64,000 bases of DNA from Methylomicrobium agile (GCF_000733855.1 NZ_JPOJ01000001.1:2232001-2296000); one strand, 5' to 3'; shown: positions 16,919 through 26,077, counted from the first letter of the stretch. The notes: a model not told the origin generated them from the letters alone. Numbers and translations: made by a program.

Positions 16919-17377
16919 ATGGCGGACCGGAATTATCATCACCGCAAAGAGGACAACGGTACGCTGACCGCTCGGATCGAGGAAACCGAGCGCCGGTTGT
17001 TGGACCGGCAACTGAGTACGCATGTCCACACGGGGGCATTGATCAAGGACCTGAGGCATGAGCTGGCGTCGCCCACGACGTTGTTACTGGTGAGCGAGCT
17101 GGGTTTTATTGTCGGCGAATTGACTAAAAAGCGCCCGTCCAAACCGGAATACGCAGCCGCCGACAAGGCGATCGAGGGTGCTTTGCGTGCCGAAGCGACG
17201 CCCTTGAAGGAAGCGCTGGATTTCGGCAGTTTGCTGATTGCGCTGTTTCACGCGTTGCCGCCCGCCTGGATCATGGAAACTTTCCATCCGGCCGAAGAAG
17301 AGGCGAAGCCGAAAACGGAACCTGCTGCCGTAGCCGGAAAACCGGAAGCCGGGGTGGAACTGTCCAATCCTCGATAA
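16919..17377 (+). CDS. Uncharacterised third gene of the yqjDE-type operon
   Basis: The 152-residue protein begins with a charged helix (ARIEETERRLLDRQLSTHVH) and has one moderately hydrophobic stretch (TTLLLVSELGFIVGEL), a helical middle (EALDFGSLLIALFHALPPAW) and an acidic, proline-rich tail. It occupies the place of yqjK but is longer and not clearly homologous. It starts 4 bases after the yqjE-like stop and is followed by a strong terminator, so the three genes form one transcript. No enzymatic motif is visible. Confidence 0.7.
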   Translation: MADRNYHHRKEDNGTLTARIEETERRLLDRQLSTHVHTGALIKDLRHELASPTTLLLVSELGFIVGELTKKRPSKPEYAAADKAIEGALRAEATPLKEALDFGSLLIALFHALPPAWIMETFHPAEEEAKPKTEPAAVAGKPEAGVELSNPR

Positions 17378-17422
17378 AGAACGGCGCTCAATCGGTTTGC
17401 GATTGATTGCCGTTCTTTTTTC
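17376..17422 (+). terminator. Rho-independent terminator of the yqjDE-type operon
   Basis: AAAGAACGGC.CTCAATCG pairs with CGATTGATT.GCCGTTCTTT across a 5-base loop and is followed by six Ts. It overlaps the last stop codon. Confidence 0.92.
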
Positions 17423-17443
17423 CGGGCAAGTGTCGAATAAGCG

Positions 17444-17752
17444 CTATTGGGCCGCCGTCAGATGTTGACTGGCTTCCTGAGCGGCCTTCTGAGCGGCGCT
17501 GCCGTTGTTTTGATTGCCTTGATTGACCGCCTCCTGCAGGCTCTTGATGCCCGCATCCAGGTGCTGGTCGGCGGTTACGGCATGTGTTAGCGCTTCTTGA
17601 GCGTGTTGGGCGATTGCCTTGCCGTCGGTTTGTTTGGCGGCCATCATCGTATGCTCGACAGCTTGCTGAAGGTGATTTTCTTCCGCATAGACGGTAACGG
17701 CGCCCAAACCCAGCATAATGCCGGACAGCATATTGATCATTTTAATAGTCAT
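17444..17752 (-). CDS. SmbP-like small metal-binding protein
   Basis: From ATG 17752 (AGGAGA 6 bases upstream) the product has 102 residues: a signal peptide (MINMLSGIMLGLGAVTVYAE) and a mature helical region with regularly spaced histidines (HLQQAVEHTMMAAKQTDGKA, IAQHAQEALTHAVTADQHLD, GIKSLQEAVNQG). The pattern resembles SmbP of Nitrosomonas, a periplasmic four-helix protein that binds copper and other divalent metals. It has fewer histidines in its second half than SmbP. Copper handling is plausible in this organism but inferred. Confidence 0.75.
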   Translation of the reverse strand: MTIKMINMLSGIMLGLGAVTVYAEENHLQQAVEHTMMAAKQTDGKAIAQHAQEALTHAVTADQHLDAGIKSLQEAVNQGNQNNGSAAQKAAQEASQHLTAAQ

Positions 17753-17805
17753 CAGGAATCTCCTTTTGCCGAAAAAAACGGGCCGTGCAAGCCCGGAACG
17801 AAACC

Positions 17806-17831
17806 GCGCCGCTTTGGCAGCGCGGTAAAAA
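17806..17831. other. Hairpin between PRC-barrel and SmbP-like genes
   Basis: CCGCGCCGC and GCAGCGCGG form a strong GC stem. The adjoining T/A tract lies on the wrong side for a minus-strand terminator, so it is better described as an intercistronic hairpin. Confidence 0.45.
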
Positions 17832-17841
17832 AATCCGTGGA

Positions 17842-18273
17842 TTAATGACGTGTCGTGCCGGATTCGCTGGAATACGGCTGCGTTCCATAGAACGAATGCA
17901 CTTCGTTGACCCAGGTTTCGTCGGCCATATCGGGCCAGCGGTCGGGGTCGAAGCCCGGCGCGCTTTCCAGGCGTTCCTTGTCGACATCCAAAGTAAAGCG
18001 TTTGTTTTTCGTATCGAGCTTTAAGGCATTCCATGGTACGGCAAACAATTTTTCGCCGAGCGACAGGATGCCTCCGAAAGACAAGACCGCATAAGCGACT
18101 TTGCCGGTGGTCATGTCCAGCATGATCTCTTTGATATCTCCGAGATCTTCCTCCTTGCCGTTGTAGACATCATTGCCAAGCAGCGTGTCCGCTCCCATCA
18201 GGTGCGGCCCCGGACCTTCGTCGCCGAGCCGGTTTTTGTATATGCCGTAAGTATCGCGATCTACATAACTCAT
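17842..18273 (-). CDS. PRC-barrel domain protein
   Basis: From ATG 18273 the product has 143 residues. The centre is a PRC-barrel: LLGNDVYNGKEEDLGDIKEI, then MLDMTTGKVAYAVLSFGGIL and KLFAVPWNALKLDTKNKRF. The tail (FDPDRWPDMADETWVNEVHS) is typical of short stand-alone PRC-barrel proteins in stress clusters. PRC barrels bind RNA or protein partners; the role here is unknown. The in-frame ATG 12 codons upstream is less likely, as homology starts with MSYVDRDTYGIY. It probably shares a transcript with the SmbP-like gene. Confidence 0.87.
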   Translation of the reverse strand: MSYVDRDTYGIYKNRLGDEGPGPHLMGADTLLGNDVYNGKEEDLGDIKEIMLDMTTGKVAYAVLSFGGILSLGEKLFAVPWNALKLDTKNKRFTLDVDKERLESAPGFDPDRWPDMADETWVNEVHSFYGTQPYSSESGTTRH

Positions 18274-18309
18274 CTTCGTGTCCCCAATCATGAAATAAAT
18301 CGAAATCAC

Positions 18310-18612
18310 TGGAACATTTCGTCCAGAACCCTAGGCGGAAAAATAACTGCAGCGCCGGAAAAAATCGGTACGGTGCCGCACTTTGAAAACTCATTTCGAG
18401 TAAGAAGAATTTGCCGCCCGGGTTGCCGGCCGCGGCCGGTTTATGTGCCTAAGCGTACCGACGGGGCGCCCGTAAACCGGTAATCTTTCGCGCATCTATT
18501 GATATAGAGACCGAACAAATGCACGCTGAGCAGCTATTCGATTTTGGGTTGGCGGCTATCGCCCGAGTAGGTGTTCATCAGTTTCTTTTAACCGGTTGTG
18601 GAGAATATGGCT
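18310..18612. other. Divergent promoter region
   Basis: About 300 bases separate the divergent PRC-barrel and membrane-protein genes and must carry both promoters. No gene is seen and no operator was recognised with confidence. Confidence 0.4.
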
Positions 18613-19539
18613 ATGAGCAATTTACCTTATGAAGAAACGCACAAACCGCATATCGGCTCCGGCATTTCCCCCCAGAGATCGAGACGGATGCGGTGGATAA
18701 AAGGGATATCCTGGACGTCGGTATTTGCCGGGGTGGTGGTCGCTTTGGGGGTTCAGATGCTGCTGAGCACGCTGGGCACCGGGATCGGGATGAGCATGAT
18801 CGACCCGTTGCGTGCGCATGATACGCCGACTGTGCGCGAATTCAGCATCGGCGCTGGCTTATGGTGGGTCGTCTCGAGCTTTCTTTCGCTGTTTATCGGC
18901 GGCTGGGTGGCGGCGCAGTTTTCGGGGTACCTGCGCCATCTGGACGGGATCTTGCACGGGCTGCTCGTCTGGGCGCTGGGTACGCTGGTCACGATCTATT
19001 TCCTGGGCAGCGCGATCGGTTCGGTAGCGAGCGGCGCCAGCAATGTATTGAGCGCAGGCACGCGCGGCGTGGCGGAAAAAGCGGTAACGGTCGTTTCGTG
19101 GGACGATATCAGAAAGGATGCCGAAGGGGTGCTGCGGTCGAGGCCGGGAATTCCGCAGACGATTGAACCCCGTGCGGGCGGAGAGTCTCGTTCGGCCATC
19201 ATGGATCCGGAGTTCAGCATGGCGCTGGAACGGTTTCTGACGGCGGAAGACAGAAACGTCAAGGAAACCAATCGCACCGCGTTGATCAATCTGCTGACCG
19301 CGCGGACCGGGTTGAGTATCGACGAAGCGACCAATCGAGTAAATCGATGGGAAAGAATCTACGAACAGGCCGAACAAAAAGTACGGGAAGCCGCCGATCA
19401 GACGGCGAAAGCGGTGGCATGGTCGGCCTTATGGGGTTTTCTGGTAATCCTGGTGAGCGCCGTCGCGGCCGCGGTAGGCGGTTATGTCGGCACACAGATG
19501 CCGGACGGAGAGGCGCGCGAGAAAAGCATGAGCCGCTAA
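18613..19539 (+). CDS. Conserved multi-span membrane protein (PhnA-like/YrzE-like)
   Basis: The 308-residue protein has hydrophobic spans near residues 25-50 (SWTSVFAGVVVALGVQMLLS), 78-100, 112-140 and a last one near 270-295 (GFLVILVSAVAAAVGGYVGT). A soluble helical insert of about 120 residues precedes the last span and includes LINLLTARTGLSIDEATNRV. GGAG at 18600-18603 is 9 bases before ATG 18613, and too close to ATG 18607. Similar proteins occur next to BON, DUF883 and PRC-barrel genes in many proteobacteria. Function is unknown. Confidence 0.75.
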   Translation: MSNLPYEETHKPHIGSGISPQRSRRMRWIKGISWTSVFAGVVVALGVQMLLSTLGTGIGMSMIDPLRAHDTPTVREFSIGAGLWWVVSSFLSLFIGGWVAAQFSGYLRHLDGILHGLLVWALGTLVTIYFLGSAIGSVASGASNVLSAGTRGVAEKAVTVVSWDDIRKDAEGVLRSRPGIPQTIEPRAGGESRSAIMDPEFSMALERFLTAEDRNVKETNRTALINLLTARTGLSIDEATNRVNRWERIYEQAEQKVREAADQTAKAVAWSALWGFLVILVSAVAAAVGGYVGTQMPDGEAREKSMSR

Positions 19540-19615
19540 CTCATACGACCGCATAAAATCAAGGTCTTGCAAGCGCGGTGCCTGTGTCATTGCCAATGGA
19601 TGAGAGGTAAGCATT

Positions 19616-20179
19616 ATGAATCAAAAACAAAGACATGCAGCGGGAAGCGCTGGCAGGGGACAGGATGCCATTGTGCTGCTCACTCGGGATCACGAGAGGG
19701 TAAAAGAGTTGTTCGACGAGTTCGAAATGCTCGAAGCGGAAGAGGGCGGCGAAGATGACAAGCTGGATTTGGTGCAGCGGATATGCATGGAATTGACAAT
19801 CCACACGCAGCTCGAAGAAGAAATCTTCTATCCCGCCGCCATCGATGCGATCGGCCAGTTGGACATCATGGATGAAGCGCTGGTCGAACATGGGAAAGCC
19901 AAGGAGCAGATCGACCAGGTGGTGTCGATGGCGCCGGAGGATGATTATTTCGATGCCGAAGTGAATGTTCTGAGAGACATGGTCGAGCATCATGTCCAGG
20001 AAGAGGAAGGCAAGATGTTCCCCAAGTTGAAAAAATCATCGATCGATCTGGCCGCGCTGGGCGAAGAACTCAATCTGCGCAAACAGGAGCTGCAAATGGA
20101 TATGGGCATGGTCGAAGCCTCCATGCGCAAGCCGCAGGCGGGCAGAAAACCGATGCCGCCGCAGGGGCCGATGCCTTAG
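19616..20179 (+). CDS. Hemerythrin HHE-domain protein
   Basis: The 187-residue protein has the HHE pattern of a diiron hemerythrin-like four-helix bundle: LLTRDHERVKELFDEF (His near 26), ELTIHTQLEEEIFYP (H..E..FYP, His near 63), EALVEHGKAKEQI (His near 91) and MVEHHVQEEEGKMFPKL (H..EE). A helical, proline-rich tail follows. Such proteins bind oxygen, NO or act in iron-sulfur repair; which applies here is unknown. In methanotrophs a hemerythrin can also serve oxygen supply. Confidence 0.9.
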   Translation: MNQKQRHAAGSAGRGQDAIVLLTRDHERVKELFDEFEMLEAEEGGEDDKLDLVQRICMELTIHTQLEEEIFYPAAIDAIGQLDIMDEALVEHGKAKEQIDQVVSMAPEDDYFDAEVNVLRDMVEHHVQEEEGKMFPKLKKSSIDLAALGEELNLRKQELQMDMGMVEASMRKPQAGRKPMPPQGPMP

Positions 20180-20544
20180 TATTTTCCGTATGCGCACGAA
20201 ACGGCAAGGTTTGTCTGCTTTCCGGACGGGCTGTTTATCCAGGCGGTATAACGGAGCGAAAAATTGCCCGGAGCGTGGAGGCATCGAAGGTTACAGGTGT
20301 GGCAACGCACCGATTTTTTTACCTGTTCGGTTCAAATTGTTTATCCGGTTTTGATTCATTGAGGCGATCCTTGAATAGAAGCGGTCTGATTCGGTTTAAG
20401 TGTCCGATTTGATTGTGCGATATGCCGGTCTATTTAAGGGACGCCCCTCGATAAGGCGCGCCGAAATCTGATTTTTTTCAAAAAAATAGCGCGCATTCCT
20501 TTCCAGTTGGTATTTGTTATTTCGATATTTAGGAGAATGGCATC
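20180..20544. other. Intergenic region before csp
   Basis: About 365 bases without a gene. A palindrome ATTTTTTTCAAAAAAAT lies near 20470-20487. The csp promoter must be here. No copper-regulator operator could be named. Confidence 0.4.
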
Positions 20545-20922
20545 ATGTATACGCCTCAAACTGAACCCCAAAAAACCTCCACTGCAGCTTTTCAATCCAT
20601 GCAGCCTTGTATAGACAACTGTAACCGTTGCGCCCAGACCTGTCTGCAGACGGCGATGAACCAATGTCTGGAAATGGGCGGACGGCACGTTGAGCCGGAG
20701 CACTTTCGCCTGATGATCTGCTGTGCGGAAATCTGCCGGTTGTCGGCCAACTTTATGCTGAGCAGTTCGCCTTTCCATACCCGTACCTGCGAAGTGTGCG
20801 CCGAAATCTGCGAAGCTTGCGCCAAGGACTGCGCCAGTATCGGAGATATGGATGAATGTGTGTCGATTTGCCGCGAATGCGCCGAAAGCTGCAAACAAAT
20901 GGCCAGTATGGCTACTCATTGA
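20545..20922 (+). CDS. csp: Cytosolic-type copper storage protein (Csp, four-helix)
   Basis: The 125-residue protein contains 17 cysteines arranged along four helices in CxxxC and CxxC steps (CIDNCNRCAQTCLQTAMNQC; ICCAEICRLS; CEVCAEICEACAKDCAS; CVSICRECAESCKQ). This is the Csp family described from Methylosinus trichosporium, in which a tube of cysteines binds many Cu(I) ions. There is no Tat or Sec signal, so it resembles the cytosolic Csp3 type. AGGAG lies 9 bases before the ATG. Copper storage would suit a methanotroph with high copper demand. Confidence 0.92.
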   Translation: MYTPQTEPQKTSTAAFQSMQPCIDNCNRCAQTCLQTAMNQCLEMGGRHVEPEHFRLMICCAEICRLSANFMLSSSPFHTRTCEVCAEICEACAKDCASIGDMDECVSICRECAESCKQMASMATH

Positions 20923-20973
20923 TGAAATGATATGCCGCCGTCGCGGCGCTCTGTGTGCAGGCTTTTCCTCATC

Positions 20974-21008
20974 GGAGGACGCCGCGGCGGGGCGTTCTCC
21001 TTTTTTTA
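20974..21008 (+). terminator. Rho-independent terminator of csp
   Basis: GGAGGACGCC pairs with GGGCGTTCTCC and is followed by seven Ts. The IS3 element inserted just downstream, leaving it intact. Confidence 0.88.
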
Positions 21009-21086
21009 TTTTTAACTCCGGGTGTGAAGTGGCTACACTAAACCGGACACACTCTTTAAAATATTCTCAAACAAGAGCGCCCCCCA

Positions 21087-21383
21087 ATGAGTCTAGAAAA
21101 ACCCAATACTTATACAGCCGAATTCAGGGCTTCAGCCGTCAAGCTGGCGAATGAATCAGATAAACCCATCGCTCAGGTCGCCAAAGATCTCGGCATTAAC
21201 GTCAATACCCTGCACACCTGGATCAGCAAGTACAGCCGTCCTAAAGAGAACGATAAAACGGCACGAACCGACGAGCATCTTTACGACGAACTCAAACGCC
21301 TCAAGAAAGAAGTTGCCCGTCTGACCGAGGAGCGCGATTTGTTAAAAAAGGCGGCCGCGTACTTTGCCAAGGAGCCCCGGTGA
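21087..21383 (+). CDS. IS3-family transposase OrfA
   Basis: The 98-residue protein has an HTH_Tnp_1 helix-turn-helix ([39 protein letters not shown]) and a C-terminal leucine-zipper-like helix ([20 protein letters not shown]). It supplies DNA binding and dimerisation for the OrfAB transposase. Its stop overlaps the OrfB start (GTGA). Confidence 0.95.
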   Translation: MSLEKPNTYTAEFRASAVKLANESDKPIAQVAKDLGINVNTLHTWISKYSRPKENDKTARTDEHLYDELKRLKKEVARLTEERDLLKKAAAYFAKEPR

Positions 21384-22243
21384 AGTACGCCTGGATCCAA
21401 CAGCATGTCAGCGAATTTACCGTGGAGACGATGTGCCGGTTTATGCAGGTGTCCCGGAGCGCTTACTATGCTTGGCTGCAGCGCCCTGAAACCGCCGGTG
21501 AAAAAGAGGATGCCGTGTTGACCGAGTTCATTAAAATCGCCTTTGCCAAGAGCAGAGCCACCTACGGGACTCGCCGCCTCAAGGCTGCCTTATTAGGCCG
21601 AGATCGGACGGTCAGTCGCCGGCGAATAGGCCGTCTGATGCGAGAAGCGGGGTTAGCCTGTAAAACTAAGCGCAAATTCAAAGCCACAACGAACTCCCAG
21701 CATGATCAGCCGATTGCGCTTAACCATCTGGATCGGCAGTTTAACGTGGATCAGCCCAATCGGGTCTATGCCGGCGACATTACCTCTATTCTTACTCAGG
21801 AAGGCTGGCTGTATTTAGCCGTGGTGATTGATCTCTATTCCCGGCAGGTGGTGGGCTGGTCCATGGCCGAGCATATGCGGACTCAGCTGGTCAACGACGC
21901 CTTATTGATGGCCATTTGGAAGCGAAAGCCAGAGAAGGGTCTGATGTGGCATACCGATCGCGGCAGTCAATACGCCTCGGAAAGCCATCGGGCGCTATTA
22001 GCCCGGCATGGCATAAGGCAAAGCATGAGCCGTAAGGGCAACTGCTGGGATAATAGTGTTTCAGAAAGCTTCTTCCATACCTTGAAAACCGAACGGGTGC
22101 ATCAGCAGACCTATCAAACCCGATCGGAAGCTAAACAGGCTGTGTTCGAATATATCGAAGTGTTTTACAACCGCGAGCGACTGCATTCCGCCAATGGCTA
22201 TAGGTCGCCAGTGGACTACGAATTGCTGCATAAAGCGGCTTAA
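21380..22243 (+). CDS. IS3-family transposase OrfB (DDE integrase core)
   Basis: The 287-residue protein contains the rve integrase core with AGDITSIL (first Asp), [10 protein letters not shown] (second Asp) and [11 protein letters not shown] (Glu), preceded by an HTH_21 region ([20 protein letters not shown]). It starts at GTG 21380, overlapping orfA by 4 bases, so it is made by coupling or by frameshifting into an OrfAB fusion as in other IS3 elements. Confidence 0.95.
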   Translation: MKYAWIQQHVSEFTVETMCRFMQVSRSAYYAWLQRPETAGEKEDAVLTEFIKIAFAKSRATYGTRRLKAALLGRDRTVSRRRIGRLMREAGLACKTKRKFKATTNSQHDQPIALNHLDRQFNVDQPNRVYAGDITSILTQEGWLYLAVVIDLYSRQVVGWSMAEHMRTQLVNDALLMAIWKRKPEKGLMWHTDRGSQYASESHRALLARHGIRQSMSRKGNCWDNSVSESFFHTLKTERVHQQTYQTRSEAKQAVFEYIEVFYNRERLHSANGYRSPVDYELLHKAA

Positions 22244-22556
22244 CCATGTGTCCAGAAAAGTGTTGACACATCAGGTGCTGCGTCCCGGCCTCGGCAAGGT
22301 GGGACGGCTTGCTTCCTTATTTCCTTCACTCCCGCTTCGAACGCGGGTACGATGCGATGCCTCAGGCTCGGCGTTCGCGAGAGTGTCTATCGGCCGGCCG
22401 AAAGCTTGGCAATCGCATTTTTATTTTATCCGACAAGTCATTACCGAAAATAGCCGCGCGATACAATTAGTATGACTACTTAGGCAATCATACGAATGGT
22501 CAGTCCCGGAAAAATTCTTTAGATTGAGCCCATTCTGAAAATCCGGGGGAACGGGT

Positions 22557-22823
22557 ATGGAACTGTATGAAGAATTGGGCAAACTGTCCGACACTCTCAA
22601 ACAGCAACGCGATGAAATCAGGCTGCAGATTCATCTGGCCACTGCCGATTTGAAAGATGATTGGGAAGAAAGCGAAAGAGAATGGGGGCATTTCAAAGAC
22701 AAACTCGCCGAGATTATTGATGAAAGCAAGGAAACCACGGCCGAGTTTGTCGAAAAAACCCGTATCGTGGGCGAAGAATTGAAGGTTGCCTATAAGAACA
22801 TCCAAAGGCGGCTTACCTCCTAA
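22557..22823 (+). CDS. Small charged helical protein of unknown function
   Basis: The 88-residue protein is almost wholly helical and heptad-like (MELYEELGKLSDTLKQQRDE; WEESEREWGHFKDKLAEIID). There is no signal peptide, cysteine or known domain. GGGGGAACGGGT precedes the ATG, giving a usable ribosome site. Similar short coiled-coil proteins occur in stress clusters of this type. The next gene is a DksA-like regulator, so a role in stress is possible but not shown. Confidence 0.65.
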   Translation: MELYEELGKLSDTLKQQRDEIRLQIHLATADLKDDWEESEREWGHFKDKLAEIIDESKETTAEFVEKTRIVGEELKVAYKNIQRRLTS

Positions 22824-22964
22824 AAAACCCGGATGAGGCGTCATTATTTCAGGCGGAGCGGAAAAGTTCATGTCGAACGTGTACGCGGGATTCTCTGAGG
22901 CGGCCGGAGGCTATGCGGACGGATACTTTGGAAAGCCGGGCAAGGCGTGAGGGGAGTGTCGGGT

Positions 22965-23345
22965 ATGTCCGAAAAACTGACCGGGTTTCAGCTCGAACAG
23001 TTCAAGAATCTGCTGCACGACCGCTTCTACATGGTGCGCTCCGACCTTTATAAAGAGATTCTTTCGATCGACAAAGAGTACGGCTCGAAAATCGCCGAGA
23101 CGGTTTATCAGGCGGCGACGGCGGCATTGGCGCATCTTTTGGCCGGCTTGAAAAGGATCGACCTGAATCACTATCTGAACGAGATCAAAGATATCGAGGC
23201 AGCGCAAACGCGTATCACCGAAAACCAATACGGCATTTGTCAGGACTGCGGGTATCCGATCTATTTCAAGCGGCTGTTGGCCTTTCCGACCGCCAAGCGT
23301 TGCGTGGCCTGCCAGCGGCTCTACGAAAAGGCGAAGAACGAATGA
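22965..23345 (+). CDS. DksA/TraR-type C4 zinc-finger protein
   Basis: From ATG 22965 the product has 126 residues: an N-terminal helical hairpin (FQLEQFKNLLHDRFYMVRSD) and a C-terminal C4 zinc finger, CQDCGYPI followed 14 residues later by CVACQ, with GICQDCGYPIYFKRL typical of the DksA family. It lacks the long N-terminal region and the DxxDxA tip of true DksA, as far as can be seen. It is therefore a DksA-like accessory protein that may enter the RNA polymerase secondary channel. An upstream GTG start would add six residues. Confidence 0.85.
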   Translation: MSEKLTGFQLEQFKNLLHDRFYMVRSDLYKEILSIDKEYGSKIAETVYQAATAALAHLLAGLKRIDLNHYLNEIKDIEAAQTRITENQYGICQDCGYPIYFKRLLAFPTAKRCVACQRLYEKAKNE

Positions 23346-23422
23346 GTTCGATTATTTTGGAAAACGAGGGTTTACTCATCGCCGATTCCTCGCTATAATG
23401 CGCGGGCTGAAGTGACTACTTC

Positions 23423-23499
23423 AGGCGCGTAGCTCAGTTGGTTAGAGCACCACCTTGACATGGTGGGGGTCGTTGGTTCGAGTCCAATCGCGCCTACCA
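23423..23499 (+). tRNA. tRNA-Val (GAC)
   Basis: This is a 77-base cloverleaf with acceptor AGGCGCG/CGCGCCT, D-arm GCTC...GAGC, anticodon stem CCACC/GGTGG with loop TTGACAT (anticodon GAC), T-arm GTTGG TTCGAGT CCAAT, discriminator A and encoded CCA. Confidence 0.97.
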
Positions 23500-23508
23500 G
23501 ATATCCTA

Positions 23509-23533
23509 AAGCACTGCTCCGCAGTGCTTTTTT
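23509..23533 (+). terminator. Terminator after tRNA-Val
   Basis: AAGCACTG and CAGTGCTT flank a CTCCG loop and are followed by a T run. It separates the tRNA from thrS. Confidence 0.9.
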
Positions 23534-23569
23534 ATTGCGGAAACCGAATTCGAATTGTGTTGATCTAGC

Positions 23570-25477
23570 ATGCCAGTAATCACCCTTCCCGACGGCTCCA
23601 GGCGCGATTTCGACCGCGCGGTCACTGTGCTGGAAGTTGCGCAGTCCATCGGTGCCGGGTTGGCCAAGGCGACTCTGGCGGGTAAGGTAAACGACAGGCT
23701 GGTCGATGCGAGCGCATTGATCGATCGGGATGCCTCGCTGCAGATCATCACTGCCAAGGATGCCGAAGGCGTCGACATCATCCGTCACTCCACCGCCCAT
23801 CTTCTGGCCCAGGCCGTCAAGCAGCTGTTCCCCGACGCCCAGGTCACGATCGGCCCGGTCATCGAAAACGGCTTCTACTACGACTTTTCCTATCAGCGCC
23901 CGTTTACGCCGGAAGATCTCGAAGCAATCGAAGCCCGAATGCAGAAGCTGGCCGCCGACGACTGCAAAGTGAGCCGCGCGCTGATGCCCCGCGACGAAGC
24001 GGTGCAATATTTCCGCGAACTCGGCGAAAATTACAAGGCCGAGATCATCGGATCGATTCCGTCCGATCAGTCCATCTCCTTATATTCGCAGGGCGATTTT
24101 ACCGATTTGTGCCGCGGTCCGCATGTGCCGAGCACCGGCAAGCTAACAGCGTTCAAACTGATGAAGATTGCCGGGGCGTACTGGCGCGGCAATTCCGAAA
24201 ACGAAATGCTGCAACGCATCTACGGCACCGCCTGGGGCGACAAAAAAGAGTTGCAGGCTTACCTCACGCGTCTCGAAGAAGCCGAAAAACGCGATCACCG
24301 AAAATTGGGTAAAACCCTGGGCTTGTTCCATACCCAGGAAGAAGCGCCCGGCATGGTGTTCTGGCACGAGAAAGGCTGGACGATCTATCAGCAGATCGAG
24401 CAATACATTCGCGAGAAGCTGCGCGTGAACGGCTACGGCGAAGTCAGGACACCGCAGATCGTCGACCGTTCGCTGTGGGAGAAATCCGGGCATTGGGACA
24501 AATTCAGCGCCGGCATGTTCACGACCCATTCGGAAAACCGCGATTACGCGATCAAGCCGATGAACTGCCCGTGCCATGTTCAAATTTTCAATCAGGGGCT
24601 GAAAAGCTACCGCGATCTGCCGATCCGTCTGGCCGAGTTCGGCTCCTGTCACCGGAACGAGCCTTCCGGCACCTTGCACGGGCTGATGCGGGTCAGAAAC
24701 TTCGTGCAGGACGATGCGCATATTTTCTGTACCGAAGCGCAGATTCAGGACGAGGTGTCGAATTTTATCGACATGCTGTTCGACGTCTACAAAGACTTTG
24801 GTTTCGACGAGGTGGTCATCAAGCTGTCGACCCGTCCGGAAAGCCGGGTTGGCGACGATGCGGTCTGGGACAAAGCCGAAAATGCGCTGGAACTGGCCTT
24901 GAACAACAAGAGCCTGAAGTGGGATTTGCAGCCGGGCGAGGGCGCTTTCTACGGCCCGAAGATCGAATTTTCATTGAAGGACTGCATCGGCCGGGTCTGG
25001 CAGTGCGGTACGATCCAGGTCGATTTCTCGATGCCCGGCCGCCTCGGCGCGGCTTATATCGCCGAGGACAGCTCGCGGCAAACGCCGGTGATGCTGCACC
25101 GGGCGATTCTCGGTTCGCTGGAGCGTTTTACCGGCATTCTGATCGAACACTATGCCGGCACTTTCCCGGTCTGGCTGGCGCCGGTGCAGGCCGTCGTACT
25201 GACGATCGCGGACCGTCACGACGATTATGCGGTCGAGGTAATGAAAACCCTTGAAAAACGGGGCTTCAGAGTCAAAATTGACTTGAGAAATGAGAAGATC
25301 GGGTTTAAAATCCGCGAGCACTCGATGCAGCGTATACCCTACCTGTTGATCATCGGCGACAAGGAGCTCGAAGATCGGACGATTACGGTGCGCACGCAAA
25401 AGGGTGGCAATTTGGGTAGTCTGGCGATAGAGGCATTCGGCGAACGGCTGGGCCAGGAAGTCGCGGACAGAAAATGA
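23570..25477 (+). CDS. thrS: Threonyl-tRNA synthetase
   Basis: The 635-residue class II synthetase is full length. It has an N-terminal TGS domain ([20 protein letters not shown]), the editing domain with [16 protein letters not shown] and [10 protein letters not shown], the catalytic core with motif 2 ([20 protein letters not shown]) and motif 3 ([20 protein letters not shown]), and the anticodon-binding C-terminus. It charges tRNA-Thr and edits Ser. It heads the classic thrS-infC-rpmI-rplT-pheST-ihfA run. No strong ribosome site precedes the ATG. Confidence 0.98.
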   Translation: MPVITLPDGSRRDFDRAVTVLEVAQSIGAGLAKATLAGKVNDRLVDASALIDRDASLQIITAKDAEGVDIIRHSTAHLLAQAVKQLFPDAQVTIGPVIENGFYYDFSYQRPFTPEDLEAIEARMQKLAADDCKVSRALMPRDEAVQYFRELGENYKAEIIGSIPSDQSISLYSQGDFTDLCRGPHVPSTGKLTAFKLMKIAGAYWRGNSENEMLQRIYGTAWGDKKELQAYLTRLEEAEKRDHRKLGKTLGLFHTQEEAPGMVFWHEKGWTIYQQIEQYIREKLRVNGYGEVRTPQIVDRSLWEKSGHWDKFSAGMFTTHSENRDYAIKPMNCPCHVQIFNQGLKSYRDLPIRLAEFGSCHRNEPSGTLHGLMRVRNFVQDDAHIFCTEAQIQDEVSNFIDMLFDVYKDFGFDEVVIKLSTRPESRVGDDAVWDKAENALELALNNKSLKWDLQPGEGAFYGPKIEFSLKDCIGRVWQCGTIQVDFSMPGRLGAAYIAEDSSRQTPVMLHRAILGSLERFTGILIEHYAGTFPVWLAPVQAVVLTIADRHDDYAVEVMKTLEKRGFRVKIDLRNEKIGFKIREHSMQRIPYLLIIGDKELEDRTITVRTQKGGNLGSLAIEAFGERLGQEVADRK

Positions 25478-25498
25478 GTGTAGCTGGAGGATCTAGGT

Positions 25499-26023
25499 AT
25501 CGCTGCTAAAAAAGATGAAATCCGCCTGAACGATGCGATCACCGCCAAGCGGGTGAGGGTGACAGGTGCCGATGGCGAGTCATTGGGCATCATTTCATTG
25601 GAAGAAGCCAAGCAGTTGGCCTATGCGGCCGATCTGGATCTGGTCGAAATATCGCCCAATGCGGATCCTCCGGTTTGCAAGATCATGAATTACGGCAAGT
25701 ACCAGTTCGAGCAGAACAAGAAACTGGCCCTTGCCAAGAAAAAGCAGAAACAGATTCAGGTCAAGGAAATCAAATTCAGGCCGGGTACGGACGAAGGCGA
25801 CTATCAGGTCAAGCTCAGAAGCCTGATCAAGTTTCTGAACGATGGGGATAAGACCAAGATCACCGTGCGCTACCGCGGACGCGAACTGGCGCATCGCGAA
25901 ATCGGCATGGAGCAGCTAAAGCGGCTCGAAAAGGATCTGGAAGACATTGCGGTCGTCGAGCAGTTTCCGAAGATGGAGGGCCGTCAAATGATTATGGTAA
26001 TGGCCCCGAAAAAGAAAAAATAA
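25499..26023 (+). CDS. infC: Translation initiation factor IF-3, rare ATC start
   Basis: The frame extends upstream of its first ATG/GTG-type codons to ATC at 25499, which has TGGAGG 8 bases before it. This gives 174 residues, the usual length. The N-terminal domain reads [20 protein letters not shown] and [20 protein letters not shown]; the C-terminal domain [20 protein letters not shown] and [14 protein letters not shown]. In E. coli infC starts with AUU and IF-3 represses its own translation by rejecting non-canonical starts. ATC here should allow the same autocontrol. It begins 21 bases after thrS. Confidence 0.95.
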   Translation: MAAKKDEIRLNDAITAKRVRVTGADGESLGIISLEEAKQLAYAADLDLVEISPNADPPVCKIMNYGKYQFEQNKKLALAKKKQKQIQVKEIKFRPGTDEGDYQVKLRSLIKFLNDGDKTKITVRYRGRELAHREIGMEQLKRLEKDLEDIAVVEQFPKMEGRQMIMVMAPKKKK

Positions 26024-26040
26024 CGCGAGTAAAATTCAAG

Positions 26041-26077
26041 CAGGCCCGTCGGCGCGCACCCGCACCCGACGGGCCTG
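26041..26077 (+). other. Intercistronic hairpin after infC
   Basis: CAGGCCCGTCGG and CCGACGGGCCTG form a 12-bp perfect stem with a 13-base loop, 18 bases after the infC stop. No T run follows, so it may be a processing or partial-terminator structure ahead of rpmI. Confidence 0.7.

Larger units (their letters stand above)
21025..22273 (+). mobile_element. IS3-family insertion sequence
   Basis: The 1,249-bp element has imperfect inverted ends: TGAAGTGGCTACACTAAACC on the left and, read inward, TGATGTGTCAACACTTTTCT on the right, both leading into GGACACA. A 4-bp target duplication, GGTG, flanks it (21021-21024 and 22274-22277). Both transposase frames are intact, so the insertion looks recent. 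Confidence 0.92.

Noticed and set aside
17806..17831. Terminator on the minus strand for the PRC-barrel gene
   Set aside because: The T tract lies on the wrong side of the hairpin for that strand.
22870..22950. 26-codon frame before the DksA-like gene
   Set aside because: There is no ribosome site and no family; it could be chance in GC-rich DNA.
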